From the NCBI GenBank assembly GCA_019096155.1, contig JAHCVI010000003.1, positions 248,001-312,000 on the forward strand: 64,000 nucleotides of DNA, given 5' to 3'. A program made the translations under genes and the position numbers. Below, one piece after another: positions 44,917 through 56,423 of the stretch. Source of the stretch: Staphylotrichum longicolle. Its lineage: Eukaryota; Ascomycota; Sordariomycetes; Sordariales; Chaetomiaceae. Position 1 is the first letter of the stretch, and each line of letters opens with the position of its first letter. The notes under the pieces are model-generated. The model saw only the letters and a list, made by a program, of their open reading frames with translations, did no database searches and was not told the DNA's origin.

Positions 44917-46648
44917 GGTGTCTGGCTTGAGGGGTAGTTTGTTCTCCTGGGCTGGTTTGTGTTTTTGGGTGTCTCTTCATCTTCTACGGCATCAAAGCTT
45001 GGTCAGCCATTTGGGTGTTTCTTCGTTGTATTTATTAAGCAGCTGGTCGGATCAGATCTAGCACGTACATATTGTAACACATGAACGAGCTTGTTGGAAC
45101 AGGGCTTGTCACATTTTGGTCAGACGAATGGCGGAGACTTGTTTTGAATTTGTGCCTTGAGCATGTACATTGCTATCAGGAAAATGTACCATGGGACGGC
45201 GTGGTGGACATTTTGGCCCATTCAGACAGAACATTGGCCACGCCTTTGTTGGCTGTGCCTGTTGATAGCATGCTCAAATTGAAAGCTTCCAATGCCGGCT
45301 GCTTTCGTCTTTTACTCTTCATTCTGACTGCTGGGATTGTTTTCTATGTTCTTGTCTTTAAATAGTGAGAGCAGAACCATAGAGTAGAAGAAGGTCTGTT
45401 ACTGTCAGAGACGCTTCTCTGTTGCGTGAACGCGTTGCGGCTGCGCGTACCCGTTACATGAAGAGGGGCGGACGGGACACTGCTGAGGGACGGATGGTGA
45501 CATACCCCATATGAAGGCAGAAAATAGGAGTCTGTAAATAGTGTAAACAGCGTCGTGACGCGGTCCACAATATTGATGGGTTTCAAGCTGCCCAGGAAAA
45601 CAGAAAGAACGGGTTGTGGAAGGTGGTGAGACTGTATGTTTACCGGCCAGGGGTATGGTGTGGTCGAGGCAGACGGCATGAGCAAACACCAAAAAAAATA
45701 TCCAAAAAATGAAACTCGCTCGATGGCCCGGATCGAACCCGCATTTCCAAGGAAATGTGTGTACTTACAGCTTCAGGACCGAAGAACATGCCGAGACACG
45801 AACGCACCGCAGAAATCAACGCAAACGAGGAAATCAACGCTGTGGCCGTTAGCAGAGGGACACCGACGCCAGCGAAGGTGTGTGCCTGTCGAGGGTGTCA
45901 GCATCTGTTCCCAGAGAGTTTCGAATTTCAGAGAGTGAAATGCGAGACCGCTGGGCCATCTGCGAGTTTATGTGTGTTGAAGATGGGCCGAGCTCTCGGG
46001 CGTTATATGGTTGCGTTGTGCCGGCAGTTGCTCATGCCCCTGACCGCCTTCAACGTGGGCGGTGTGGTGTTGCCTGGGTTGACAGAGCGCAAGCATCAAG
46101 TGTCATGAGAGAGATCTCAAAACACCTAGAGGCAACGTGAGAGGCAAACCACTCTGTCATCTGTCCATACTCTCAAGTCATGGACTTTAGGGGCTGCCGA
46201 GGACGAAAGTGATCTTCTTCAGTTGTTAATGCATCACTACTCGTTTCACGGAACCGTGATAGCTGTTTCTCACAACAGATCAAGCTGTGTTTCATTAACA
46301 AACAGAAAGGATCAGGGCCAACTCACTCTGTTGCCCACGGGAAGGCGAGTAGCTTTTCATTGTTCTTCTTATTTTGACAGTCTTACAGCTCTGCTAGAAA
46401 GTAAACACTCGGAACTGGAGAGATGACCCCCAGGATAACATCGATGGTGACGAGGAAGACTAGATGGCATGGTACAGGCGGGCAAGTATCCCAACAAGGA
46501 AAAGGGCAAGGGAGGAAAAAGACTGTTCAATCCGGCCAGCAGGGCGGAGACTGGGTTCCTTGGTTGGGTTTCTTTCTTCTGTGGTAGTTTTGTGTATTGA
46601 TCACTGTTTTGTTCATGCATCCTTCTCCCGGCTCATGTGATCCTGTCA
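44917..46648. other. Gene-free interval, 1.7 kb
   Basis: Between the YeeE and MFS stop codons. An open frame at 45081-45365 (+) ends in a hydrophobic segment but has no other support. A GGTTCGATCC-like box near 45735 (-) was considered as tRNA and rejected. Confidence 0.45.
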
Positions 46649-48750
46649 CTACAACCTCTTGCCCAACCTCGGCAGCCTCACCGGCAAAATCAACAACAGA
46701 CTGACCACAGCCAGCACAGAACAAGACAAAAATGTCACCCTCAGCGCCGCCTCATAGCTCTGCACAACCTGCTCCCTGTACTCCACCGGCAGCTCCCTGA
46801 TCGCCTCCACCGACTTCCTCACCAGGCCCACGACCTTCTCCTTCTCCGGCCCGCTCACAAACACCTCGAGGTAAGACCACAGAGCATTCTGCACCACCAG
46901 CGAGCTACACGCGATGCCCAGCACCTGCCCGAGGCTCCGCCACAGGATCAACGTGCTCGTCACGACCGCCTGCTCGCTCTGCTCCGACACGGACAGCACC
47001 GCCATGAAGGTGCCCGGGAACTGGAACCCGGACCCGGCGGCGCTGGGCAGCAGGCAGAGGATGTACAAGAAGGCGGGCCAGCCGCGCTGCATGGCAGCGA
47101 GTGAAAGGGCGCCGACCACGGAGAGCGACGTGCCGAGGACGAGCGGCCACTTGAGGCGGCGGGTGTAGGTGATGAGGAAGCCGGTGGCGGCGCCTGCGGT
47201 GGAGGCGGCCGCGGAGGAGAAAATCAGTCGGAAGCCAGAGGTGGTGGCGCTGGTGAGTAGGACACCTTGGAAGAAGAGGGGACTAGAAGGGTTAGAGGTA
47301 TGAAAGTTAAATAGGGATGTGGGGTGAGGGGCCTTACACATTAAAGATGGTCGCAACCGACAGGAAGGCGGCAATGTGATTGGAAAGGACGAGATTGCTG
47401 TACGGGGACTTAAGCACGAGGTGCAGCGGCATGATGGGTTTGGTGGCGCGCGTCTCGACCCAGAGAAACAGCGGGAAGAAGACGACAAAGATGGCAAGCG
47501 AAGCGATCACAAAGGGGTGAGACCAGGGGAGCACGTTTCCGCCGAGGTTCTGTCCGGCCGGTCAGTGGCGGCTCGCAAACAATCAGGCAGTGTACGTACC
47601 AGACCGAGGATGAGAAAGGTCACAGAGCTGGCCATCAGGACCGACCCCTTAAAGTCAAACGTCCGCATCGCCTCGCGGATCGTCTGCTTCTCCTTGCCAT
47701 GCAGGCCCAGGTCGCTCGGGACAACCAAGACCGCCACAACAAGACAAAACACCACGACGGGCACCTGCACGCCAAATTCCCAGCGCCAACCGAGATAGTC
47801 CGCCATGGCACCGCCCAGCGCCGCGCCCAACATCGATCCCACGCCGTACGTCATGTTCATGTACGACTGGAACGCACCACGAATCCTGCTCCCGTCAGCC
47901 TCACCCCCCTTTAGCCCATCAGGGGTAGGAAAAAAGGTACTCACTCAATCGGCACCACATCACTGACGATGATACTCGCCAGCGTCATCATCCCCCCGGC
48001 CCCCAACCCACACACCGCCCTGGCCACGATGAAGCTCTCCATGCTCCCCGCGAGCGCGCACCACACGGTAGCGACCAAGAACACGGCGATGGTCGCGACG
48101 TACGGCGTCTTGCGCCCCAGCGCGTCCGACAGCCCGCCCAGCACGGGCTGGAAGCTCGTCGACGTGAGCAGGAACGCCGTCGACAGCCACGACGCCGAGT
48201 TGCTGCTGCCAAAGTACGAGGTGATCACCGGGTGGCTCGACGCCATGATGGTGCTGTCGAAGCAGGCGACGAAGTAGCCGGCCATGATCTGCGAGAAGAG
48301 CAGCCAGAAGCGGGTCGATGAGATGCCGCCGAGGTAGGGGCTCTTGGGAGGTTGCTCTGGTTCCTGGTCCGGCAGCAGGAGGGGAGTGCTCTCGTCGTCA
48401 GGGCGGAGGCCGGGGCGGGGCGTGCTCGAGTCCTGCCGCCGGCGGTTGCGGTAAGGGCTGAGCGTGGGCTCACGCCGGCGGCTGCGGCTGCGGCTGTGGA
48501 CGCGGGTGTTGCGGAGCATGCTGTGCTCGAAGGCCTCGGGCTCGAGGAAGGGGGCCGCCGACTGGAGGGAGCGAGACAGAAGAAGGTCGAGCTGGTTGGG
48601 GTCCATGGCCTCGCTGTCGGAGGCGGAGGCGGAGGTGGAGGCATCGTCGTCCTCAGACCGCCGGCGGGAACGGCGGTGGCCGTCGGAGGGGATCGGCTCG
48701 GCGCTGGAGTGGGCACCCCGGGGGTCGGGGGTTGCAGTTGGGGTTGCCAT
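46649..48750 (-). CDS. MFS transporter, Vba/Fnx or DHA2-like drug/basic amino acid family
   Basis: Four exons on the minus strand (47945-48750, 47600-47885, 47338-47549, 46649-47282) encode 645 aa. A ~150-residue hydrophilic N-terminus rich in Arg, Ser and acids includes STPLLLPDQE, a dileucine-like sorting motif of the kind seen in vacuolar transporters. The membrane domain begins with FWLLFSQIMAGYFVACFDSTIMAS. MFS motif A appears as GGLSDALGRKTPY and motif C-like as GVGSMLGAALGGAMADYLGWRW; at least 12 helices follow. The closest types known to me are fungal vacuolar basic amino acid permeases (Vba, Fnx1) and related multidrug exporters. Substrate cannot be assigned from sequence. Intron phases all agree with a continuous product. 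Confidence 0.88.
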
Positions 48751-49373
48751 GACGAGCTTCCACCTTGGACACGGCAGATCGCAAGAACACACTTCGCTGG
48801 ACAGACCGAGGTGAGGAGGTCTTGCTATATCGGTCGACCCCCGAATGACTCCTCGACCCCCTCGCCCCCGACGGGTCCTCCCGTGGAACCATGGCGCCTC
48901 CGGTGTTCGGTCCGCCGTTTCTGCCTGCCAGACTGGGCAATCCGGTGGTCATCGGATCCTTGCATCGGCCGCCGCCAGCCGCGACCAATCGCAAAGTCTC
49001 CGCTCTCCGGTGGATGCGGCGGCAAGCACGCGCAGGATGCATCACGACATTCTTGGTTCCCCTTGGCGCAGCGTGCTGCATGATCGCCCCCCATTTTCTC
49101 CGTGAGCACCCCGCGTTGATAGGTCGGATTGGTGAGCCTCTTTTTGAGTAGGCGGGCTAGACGCGGGGAATTTGAACATGAAAGGAGAGCTGACCCGCGT
49201 TTTCAAGGTCGGATCGGCCAGAATTAACGAGAGTAGGTAAGCTCACGTCTGCTCAGCGGGAAGTGGCTGTTCTTCCTGACCGATCGCCTTGTTTGATGCC
49301 GGTCGAATCCGATCACAGACGCAAAGTCTACCCTACGTATCAAAACCATCGGTCTGTTATTGATAACATGAGC
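48751..49373. other. Intergenic region, MFS / hexokinase-like gene
   Basis: 623 bp. Contains the MFS gene promoter and the 3' UTR of the hexokinase-like gene. Nothing else seen. Confidence 0.5.
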
Positions 49374-50972
49374 CTATGTGCTCTGGCTCGCCAGGGCGGC
49401 CGGTACTAGGATGCCTGCTCCTGTGATCCCGCCGTCGTGGCAGGGAGTCAAGATGACCTTGACCGGTGCTCCCCTGCCAAACTCGAGGTCTAGTATATCG
49501 TCGATAAACTTTTGCGTATCGTTCAAGTAGTCCTGAAAATGCTGTATGCAACCACCGGTGTAGCCAACAGCAAGCTCCGTCGTGCCCGAGTCAAGTTGTA
49601 TCTCATCGGCGCACCGGAGGAGCCCGACGGTCGAAGCGGCGATGATGCCAGCTGCCCGCACCTCGATAGCCTTCGCAATGCCGTACAGGGCATCGGCCAG
49701 GGCAGGCGTCCAACGGAATGAGGCGTCCTCCGCTGGGAATTCTCGCTCGAGCTGGGGCTGCATAGGTCCCTTGGGACTCTCTGGGTGAAGATGGCTGAGG
49801 AAGGTCGTGGAGAGACCAAATCTCTGATGAAGTTTGCTCGGCAAGGCCTTGACCGATAGCCCCAGACCGGCTTGATAATAATCGACAAAGATGAGGCGCG
49901 CGAGTTCGCCCAGATACCGCCCGGCTGTCATGTACTCGAGCGGTTGGAAGCCGGGGACCTCGACCGCCTCGTCCAATTCCGCGTCCCAACGCGTGATGAG
50001 GCCGAGTTTCCGCAGCGGCGGCGCCGATCCCCTGATGCTCCACTCGGTATTGACGGCGATCTTGACATCTGCAACCTCTTGCCCAGGGAGGACGCTGATG
50101 GAGGCCGGGCGTTTGCTCTCGTGGAGAGTGTTGAGGTGCAGGGGCAGCGTCGCGTTGCAGCCGGTGCCAACAATCAAGCCCATCGCGGCCTTCTGGTGAG
50201 TCTGCGCGGGAAACTGGTAGACAAAGGACACAAGTGTCGCCACTGCATCGTTCGCGATGGCTGCGATCCGGATGGGCGGCATGCTTGGCGTCCGGTGCTT
50301 CTCGTAGCCAGCCGCGAGATGGCCTGCGAGGTCAAGATCGGACGTAACGGCAAAGCCCTTGCCCATGGGCATCAAGACAGCCTCGGCAAGGGACTTTTGC
50401 TGCATCGGAAAGCTGAAGGTGACTCCCATGGGAAGCTCATCCCCGGGGGCGAGCCCAAACGCTTCGCTTCCCCTGCGCACCACCTGGGCGACGCGGTCGC
50501 CTATCCACGAAAACAGGCTCTCCGAGTTTTGGCTCTTGAGATGCTCTTGGATAGGCCACGACTGCTCAAGAAGACGGTTCAGGTGGTGAGAGGGTCCTCC
50601 TACACCGTTGGCTTCACGGCGTGTGTCATTCTGGTCCAGTTCAACAAAGCCAACACGCAGGTTTGACCCGCCGCTAGGGGGGTCAGCAGGGAGCCCTCAA
50701 GTACGACATGGTTTCTTACATGTCTATGGCGAGGTACCTAAATTATGTCAGCTTTTTTTTACTACTGCTGAGATTAGGAGCATAGGAGCTCACCGGCCAC
50801 GGTCCCGCCTTGCAGGCCGCAGGATAGACTCGGAGATGGGGGTTGGCAAGAACTGGTCGAGTGATTCGGCTGAGAGTTTGCGAAAGGTTGATGCTAGCTC
50901 GTTGGAGAGCTCCAGCACAGTTTGGCTGTCGATGGCCAACGGGCGAAGGAACTCGTCGAGGGAGGGGCTCAT
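49374..50972 (-). CDS. Divergent hexokinase-family protein (possible GlcNAc kinase or regulatory hexokinase)
   Basis: Three exons on the minus strand (50794-50972, 50720-50737, 49374-50673) encode 498 aa, normal for fungal hexokinases. The 18-nt middle exon supplies YLAID of the phosphate-1 motif YLAIDIGGSNLRVGFVEL. The sugar-binding loop reads GVTFSFPMQQKS where canonical enzymes have GFTFSYP, the catalytic Asp sits in AIANDAVATL, and GLIVGTGCNAT follows. The phosphate-2 region is VGYTGGCIQHF instead of the usual VGVDGSVYEHYP, and the adenosine region is GAGILVPAAL. These changes resemble the group of fungal hexokinase-like proteins that includes GlcNAc kinases and non-catalytic regulators. 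The adjacent MFS gene is not an obvious GlcNAc transporter, so no catabolic cluster is claimed. Confidence 0.85.
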
Positions 50973-51620
50973 GGTGTCGTTGAACTCGAGGCTGTGGTTC
51001 TCGGTCTCGGAGAGCTTCGCAAGTCACACGCCCACCACTGCATACCCACGCAATCGCAGAAAATGGGCCAGAAAAGCCTGGTTAAAAATATGCAGAGCAA
51101 GGCAGAGCCAAAGATGTTATGGAAAGCAAGTCGATGGCACACTTTGTTCTTTGCGTTGTGGAGGAGAAAGTTGAGGCGCCGCCACAAGCTGACTCTTGCC
51201 TAACCAAGACGCTACAGAAAATGCAGTGGGAAGAGGAACGAGAAGGGAAGGAAAGGAGGTGCACCACGGCCACAGCAAGGAAACTGAAAAATGAAGGTTA
51301 CTCAACCCCATCAAACCCAGAGACAATTTTTAGAAGAAACATCATATTCGGCGCAATGCTGCATCTTTACGGCGAGATTCGCGTTAATTGCAGCTGTATA
51401 CGTCAGGCATGGGCACCAATACCACTTTACTTTGTATGAGCTAGCGCCCCGCGCCGTTCCCTGCCGTTGCAACCCCAGAGCTTCCAGCCTCCTCTCTGCT
51501 GTCGCAAACACCAAGTCTGTCCAACACACATCTTTGCCACGACAACTACATTACCAGTATCGGCTAACCTTGCAACCACGGCTTTTCGCACCCTAAAACA
51601 CAGCACCAAAGAACCCTGTG
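50973..51620. promoter_or_regulatory. Divergent promoter region, hexokinase-like / GILT
   Basis: 648 bp between two divergent start codons. No clear TATA box or other motif stands out. Confidence 0.4.
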
Positions 51621-52516
51621 ATGGACGAGAAACAAGCACCAATGCCGCCACCGATCCGCCGCGGCTTCAGCCCGCTCCGGTTCCTCATGGCCACTGTGTA
51701 CCTCGGCCTCGCCGGCCTCACATACTGGCACTTCCAGATGCGCGCCGCGGTGTTCCAACCGAGCCTGGTGGATCCTCTCGGCCGTGAGCAAGCCGCAGCG
51801 ACGAGCGAGCTTGTCCCGCTCGAGGCGCACATCATGAGCAAATGCCCAGACGCAAAGGACTGCCTGCGCGACCTGGTCCTGCCCGCGATGCAAAAGGTCC
51901 ACGACAAGGTCAACTTTACGTTGTCGTTTATCGGACGGTATGTCATCCCGATGCCTCTCTATGGCGCTGCTGACCCCGCCTAGGCCAACGGATCAAGACG
52001 ACGGAGTGGCCTGCAAGCACGGCCCCGAAGAGTGTACGTCCTTCCAGACCTCTCCCCTGCGCCAGCCACCTCTAACGCAACCCCAGGCCTCGGCAACATC
52101 ATCGAGCTCTGCGCGCAGAAGCTCTACCCCGATCCCAAAACATACCTCGGCTTCACCATGTGCCTGACGCGCGACTACAAACACATCCCGCAGCGCGGCC
52201 TGATCGAAGACTGCGCCCTCGAGCACGCCATCAATTTCAATAGCCTCAACGAGTGCGCGACCAGGGACGACGGCGCTTTCGGCGTCGGCATGCTGCGGGA
52301 GAGCGTCCAGCGGACGGCCAAGGTACAACCCCCCCGCTTCCCCCCATGTATTTCTATGCTAACCCCTCTTCTCAGGCCGGTGTGACCAAGAGCTGCACGG
52401 TCCGCCTCAACAACGAAATCTATTGCATCCGCGACGACGGCGAGTGGACAGACTGCCCGTCGGGCGCGGCCGTCGACGACCTCGTCAAGGCGATTGAGCA
52501 GCTGCACTCCGCTTAA
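51621..52516 (+). CDS. GILT-like thiol reductase (type II membrane or secreted)
   Basis: Four exons (51621-51937, 51984-52033, 52087-52322, 52376-52516) encode 247 aa. A short cytosolic N-terminus and a signal-anchor (FLMATVYLGLAGLTYW, residues ~23-38) come first. The thioredoxin-like domain begins VPLEAHIMSKCPDAKDC, where the active-site region has C-P-D-A-K-D-C rather than the animal CxxC. The GILT signature is complete: CKHGPEECLGNIIELC, formed across two splice junctions. Animal GILT reduces disulfides in acidic lysosomes; a vacuolar or endosomal role is inferred. The last 32 coding bases overlap the end of the DcpS gene on the opposite strand. Confidence 0.93.
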
Positions 52517-53544
52517 GCGGCTCAAACACGTCGACCCACAGGTCGCTCGCCTCGCCCAGCGTATAACACAGCGTCGTCCCCTCCATCCCGGCCTCATCAT
52601 CCCCCGCCATCGTCTCGAGCTGCGAGATGATGCCCTCCAGCCCGACCGCCTTGCCCGTCGCCTGCGTCGCGCCCGCCTCGAGCGCCACGTGCACGATGTG
52701 AATGTGGAAATGGTAATACGTCGGCTGGTAGTGCACGTAGAGCTTCAGCTGGTCGCGCTCGATGCTCGGGTACACGCGCGTCGTCGCATCGAGGAACTTG
52801 TCGCGCATGTGCCGCAGCCAGGGCACGTGCTTCCTGCGCAGGTCGCGCAGGCTCCAGATGTCGCGCCGCTCGACCAGCCCCAGCAGGTGCAGCGCGTCGA
52901 GCGTCGTGCGGTCCCAGTTGAGGTCGGGCAGCAGCAGGAACCCTTCCTCCGGGTCCTGGCCGTAGGGCGTGCGGTAGATGACGTCGGACGCCTCCTTGAC
53001 CCCCTCGATGATGTTGAAGACCCAGTTGAGGCGGCCCGCGGCGCGCTGCGCGGCCATGTAGGGCCGCACGTGGGAGGCGTAGAGGGCCGGGGTCTCGGTC
53101 ACGAAGCGGACGCCTTGCTTGCTGTATTTTTGGATGTGCTTTGGGGTGCAGGGGTAGATGAGGTTGATCTTGAGGTCGGCGAACAATTCCTGGGAGGAGT
53201 CGTCGGTGGAGGGACTGCCGCCGCCGCCGCCGCTGCTGGCGAGGTACCAGTGGTAGATGTCGTTGGCGCCCAGGTTCTTGATGGTCTGCAGGCTGGCGGG
53301 CACCGAGGCGAGGTAGTCGGTGGAGCTGGGGAAGGGGGCGCGCTCGAGGATGAGGAGCGCGGGCTGGCCGTCGATGGTGCCGCTGAGGGAGGAGCGGCGG
53401 CCGGCTTGGTCTGGGCGGCGTTAGGAGGTTATGGTTTTGGATTCTCGCGTTTTTTTGGATGTAACTGTACGTGCCTTGGTTGAGCAGCCGCTCGAATTTG
53501 AATCGCGGCACGAGGGCCTCTGCGGCGGCCTTGCCTTCTGCCAT
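52485..53544 (-). CDS. Scavenger mRNA decapping enzyme DcpS (HIT family)
   Basis: Two exons on the minus strand (53475-53544, 52485-53410) encode 331 aa, close to yeast Dcs1. The histidine triad is HFHIHIVHV around residues 250-258; cap-binding features include YHWYL, VPWLRHMRDKF and YVHYQPTYYHFH. The enzyme hydrolyses the residual cap (m7GpppN) after 3'-5' mRNA decay, in cytoplasm and nucleus. The intron (53411-53474) fits only with a GC donor, AAG|GCACGT, joining LLNQ to DQAGRRSSLSG; the GT site three bases on puts the conserved part out of frame. A Gly/Ser loop (SSGGGGGSPSTDDS) near residue 75 looks like a local expansion. The start MAEGKAAAEALVPRFKFERLL matches the family's N-terminal segment. 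Confidence 0.95.
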
Positions 53545-55214
53545 GGTGTGTGGTTCGATGCCGTGTTTGGATGTTTTCACCTTTGGATGTCGCCTGAGAG
53601 TTTCTGGATGTGATGCCCCGCAGACCCCGCGAGTGTCGGGCGGGGCTGTCAAGCATGGCAGGGCTGACCTGGCGGCTGACAGGGGTTTTCAACTTTATTG
53701 TGGAAGCCCGAACGGAAGCGTCCACCTTGAGCTTCAAGTGTGCTTGTCTAGACCTGCCATGGTGATGTCCTCTCCCCGACTGATATGCTGACTTTCAAGG
53801 GCACCGACAGTGTGTCTCAATTGCAACTAGACTAGATGATGATGGCCATATTACAGTCTCACTCTTTCACAAACTGTCATTGAGCAGCTGGACGAGAAGG
53901 AGAAAACCATCATGTTGTAACTAACAGCGGCGGAATTGACGGGGCGGGCCCAGATCCGGAGACGGGAGCGAGGAGGGAGTACCGAACGAAGGTGATGCCT
54001 CAGAAGCCGTGATGGTATTTCCGCGTGGCTATCAACTATCAATCAGCAGCATCTGACAGCATCATCTCTACCGCGTCAAGCGGTGAGTCTCCCAATGCAA
54101 CACCACTCCTCCCTCCACAGTCGCCCAACCGCATCCGTCCGTCCGTCCGACCGACCATCACCCTTCAAACCTCCAAACAATCCCTCGGCACTCCCATGCT
54201 CTCTCACCCGTGCCCACACACCGGAATCATGCCGACGCATCCTCTCACATCGAACCGTTGGGACCCGGCCAGAGGCCACACGGAGGTTCCTGACGTAAGG
54301 ACCGTTGTACTCCGTATGTAACTTGTGTGTATTCGGCCCGGCTCGGCGATATGTCCAACCAGGGGACTGCCAGAAACGGATGCACTGGCCGAACCTGGGT
54401 TTCTTGTTGAATCCCTCGGCAGCTAGGTATCCATCCTTTGCCGACACCCGCCCCTGTGCGGCGCAACAAGAGCCATTGAACGAGGGTTGTTTTTGTGATG
54501 TTCTAGAAAGTCATGTTGGTTCGGGGCGTGATGATACTCGGTGTGGTTGCGGGGAGAGGCTCAAAGTTGGGCCGGCTGCAGCTGGGTCTTGGAGTTGCTT
54601 CTTTCTGAGTTGTTGATGTTCCTGTCCGAGTTGCCCTCACTTCAGTCGATTATGCTGTCGGCCATCATGTTCAACTTCAACGACCAGTATATTAAATCTC
54701 GGATATGTAGTCTCTCCACGATAAGTCCTCGCTAAATGTGTCCTGCCTGGCTGGCTAACTCAAGACAAACATGCGAAGCGACCCCCCGCCGGCTTTTGAT
54801 CCCCTCTCCCAGTGCCGTAAAAGGAATGAGTCCTCCCTGTAGAAATCGCCAAAAACCCAGTTCCCAACCTGCCCCTTACCAATATAGATGCGCTCGCTCG
54901 CTCGCTGCAAGAGAAAGAAAAAACTCCGATGCTGCTATATGCCCGGTCCGCGCGGACCTGGTCCGGTCTTGTAACCGAGATGGTATCTTTTTGCTCTCCC
55001 CAGTGACTCCTCTTGTGGACGCGGCACCGGAAACGCCCCCCCCTCCCCTGAACGAAAAGCTGGCAACAACCCCGTAAAATCCCCTCGTGTGATGCAGCAC
55101 AAACCCCTGATGGGATATCCACCGCGCGCGCCCCTCCGCGGGAGCCCGCATACCCGTCCCAAAATTCTCCGTTCCCGGCCCGGTCCGGTCCGTCCAACGT
55201 CACCTCACCTCACC
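53545..55214. other. Intergenic region, 1.7 kb
   Basis: Between the DcpS start and the stop of the unknown gene at 55215, both on the minus strand, so it should hold the DcpS promoter. GCTC tetramer repeats lie near 54890-54906, and CACCT pentamers (four copies, 55202-55221) run into the 3' end of the next gene. No gene supported. Confidence 0.45.
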
Positions 55215-56423
55215 TCACCTCATCATCCTGGTGCTCTTGTACACCAGCTTGGGCACCTCGGCGTCGTCCTCGTACCCCTCGTCCACCTCCAACGGCTGCC
55301 CGGGTATGAACTCGGCGGCCTTGGGCGGCCCGTCGCGGCGCATGCTCTGCGGGCGGTAGCTCCGGCCCTTCATGCCGTCGTCCTCGCCCAGCTTGAGCAG
55401 CGCCTGCGGGTCCTCGCGCTCGACGCGCGCCATCTCCTTGTCGGCCAGCTCCTTGGTCTCGGCCAGCCGGCGCTTGATGTTGGCCACCTCCTCGCCGCAG
55501 TCGCCGTCGCGCAGGAACTGGTGCGCCGCGTGCTCGCACATGCTCTGCACGTACTCGAGGCCCCGGTCGAGCTCGTCGTAGACGTCGGGCGGGGCGGGGG
55601 GCCCGCTGCCGGGCATGCCGCGGGCGCCGGCGCGGGCGTAGGCGGAGCGCGTGGTGCGGGCCATGAGGGCGCCCGTGCCGGTGCGGCGCGTGCTGACGTA
55701 GTGGAGGGCGGGTTCTTCGTCGTCGTTTTGGGCGGAGGCGGGCGCTGCGGCGATGGGGCCGTCGCCTGAGAGGGAGGAGGGGGCGGAGTCGTCGGCGGGC
55801 GCTTCGAGCTCGGCGAGGCGCTTGATCTTTGTGATCTTGGCCGCCATCTTGGCCTTGCGCATCATGTTGCGGCCGGCGCTGACGAACTTGACCAGCTCCT
55901 CGAAAAACAACTGCACGTAGCTGTCGTAGTAGACGATGATCATGCTGCGGGTTCGGTACTTGGGCGCCGCGCCGTCGGCGCTGACGACCGAGTCGGTCCG
56001 TTGGCGCTTGCGGAGCGTCGCGCGCGCGCGGGCCTGGCCGGCGGCGCGCATCTGGCTCGCTTGTCGTTGCAGGGCAGACGGCGAGTTCGACTCGGACGGG
56101 CTCGACGGGGCGGGCTGCTCGATGTTGGCCTTGGCTGCGGCAGCACCGGCGGCGGCGGCGGCTTGCGTCTCGGCGGCATTGTCGGTGTCGGACTGTGGTG
56201 TCGGGTCGTGGGGGTGTGCCGCGGGCTCGTCGCGGGGCTTGAGGGACTCGGTCGACCCTTTGTTGCGGACTGACTTGGCGGCGGACGAGTCGGGCGACCC
56301 GGCTTTGCGCTCCTCGGTCAGCTTGGCCAGCTCAATCTGGCGCTGCTCGATCTGGCCATTGAGCTCGTCGAGCTTCCTGAGCCAGTCCGGCACGTTGGTG
56401 ACCAGGTTCTTGAGCGCCTCCAT
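55215..56423 (-). CDS. Uncharacterised protein with N- and C-terminal helical segments
   Basis: Intronless, 402 aa; I do not recognise the family. The N-terminal ~40 residues (NVPDWLRKLDELNGQIEQRQIELAKLTEE as read in two parts) look like a short coiled coil. A disordered Ala/Pro/Ser stretch follows to about residue 130. A better-ordered core has SMIIVYYDSYVQLFFEELVK, then MMRKAKMAAKITKIKRLAE, and YDELDRGLEYVQSMCEHAAH with a helical continuation. The tail is acidic around DEGYEDDAEVPK and ends KSTRMMR. The length, consistent codon bias and alternation of ordered and variable segments argue that it is a real gene. The motif YVQSMCEHAAHQFLRDGDC is the best search seed. No targeting signal or transmembrane helix is evident. 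Confidence 0.85.
   Translation of the reverse strand: MEALKNLVTNVPDWLRKLDELNGQIEQRQIELAKLTEERKAGSPDSSAAKSVRNKGSTESLKPRDEPAAHPHDPTPQSDTDNAAETQAAAAAGAAAAKANIEQPAPSSPSESNSPSALQRQASQMRAAGQARARATLRKRQRTDSVVSADGAAPKYRTRSMIIVYYDSYVQLFFEELVKFVSAGRNMMRKAKMAAKITKIKRLAELEAPADDSAPSSLSGDGPIAAAPASAQNDDEEPALHYVSTRRTGTGALMARTTRSAYARAGARGMPGSGPPAPPDVYDELDRGLEYVQSMCEHAAHQFLRDGDCGEEVANIKRRLAETKELADKEMARVEREDPQALLKLGEDDGMKGRSYRPQSMRRDGPPKAAEFIPGQPLEVDEGYEDDAEVPKLVYKSTRMMR

Noticed and set aside
45081..45365. 94-codon open frame (+) with a hydrophobic end
   Set aside because: Short, AT-richer than local genes, no recognisable signal or neighbour logic; chance open frame is as likely.
45700..45800. tRNA-like B box (GGTTCGATCC) on the minus strand
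   Set aside because: The T stem does not pair, no matching 5' acceptor strand or A box lies upstream at tRNA spacing, so no cloverleaf can be drawn.
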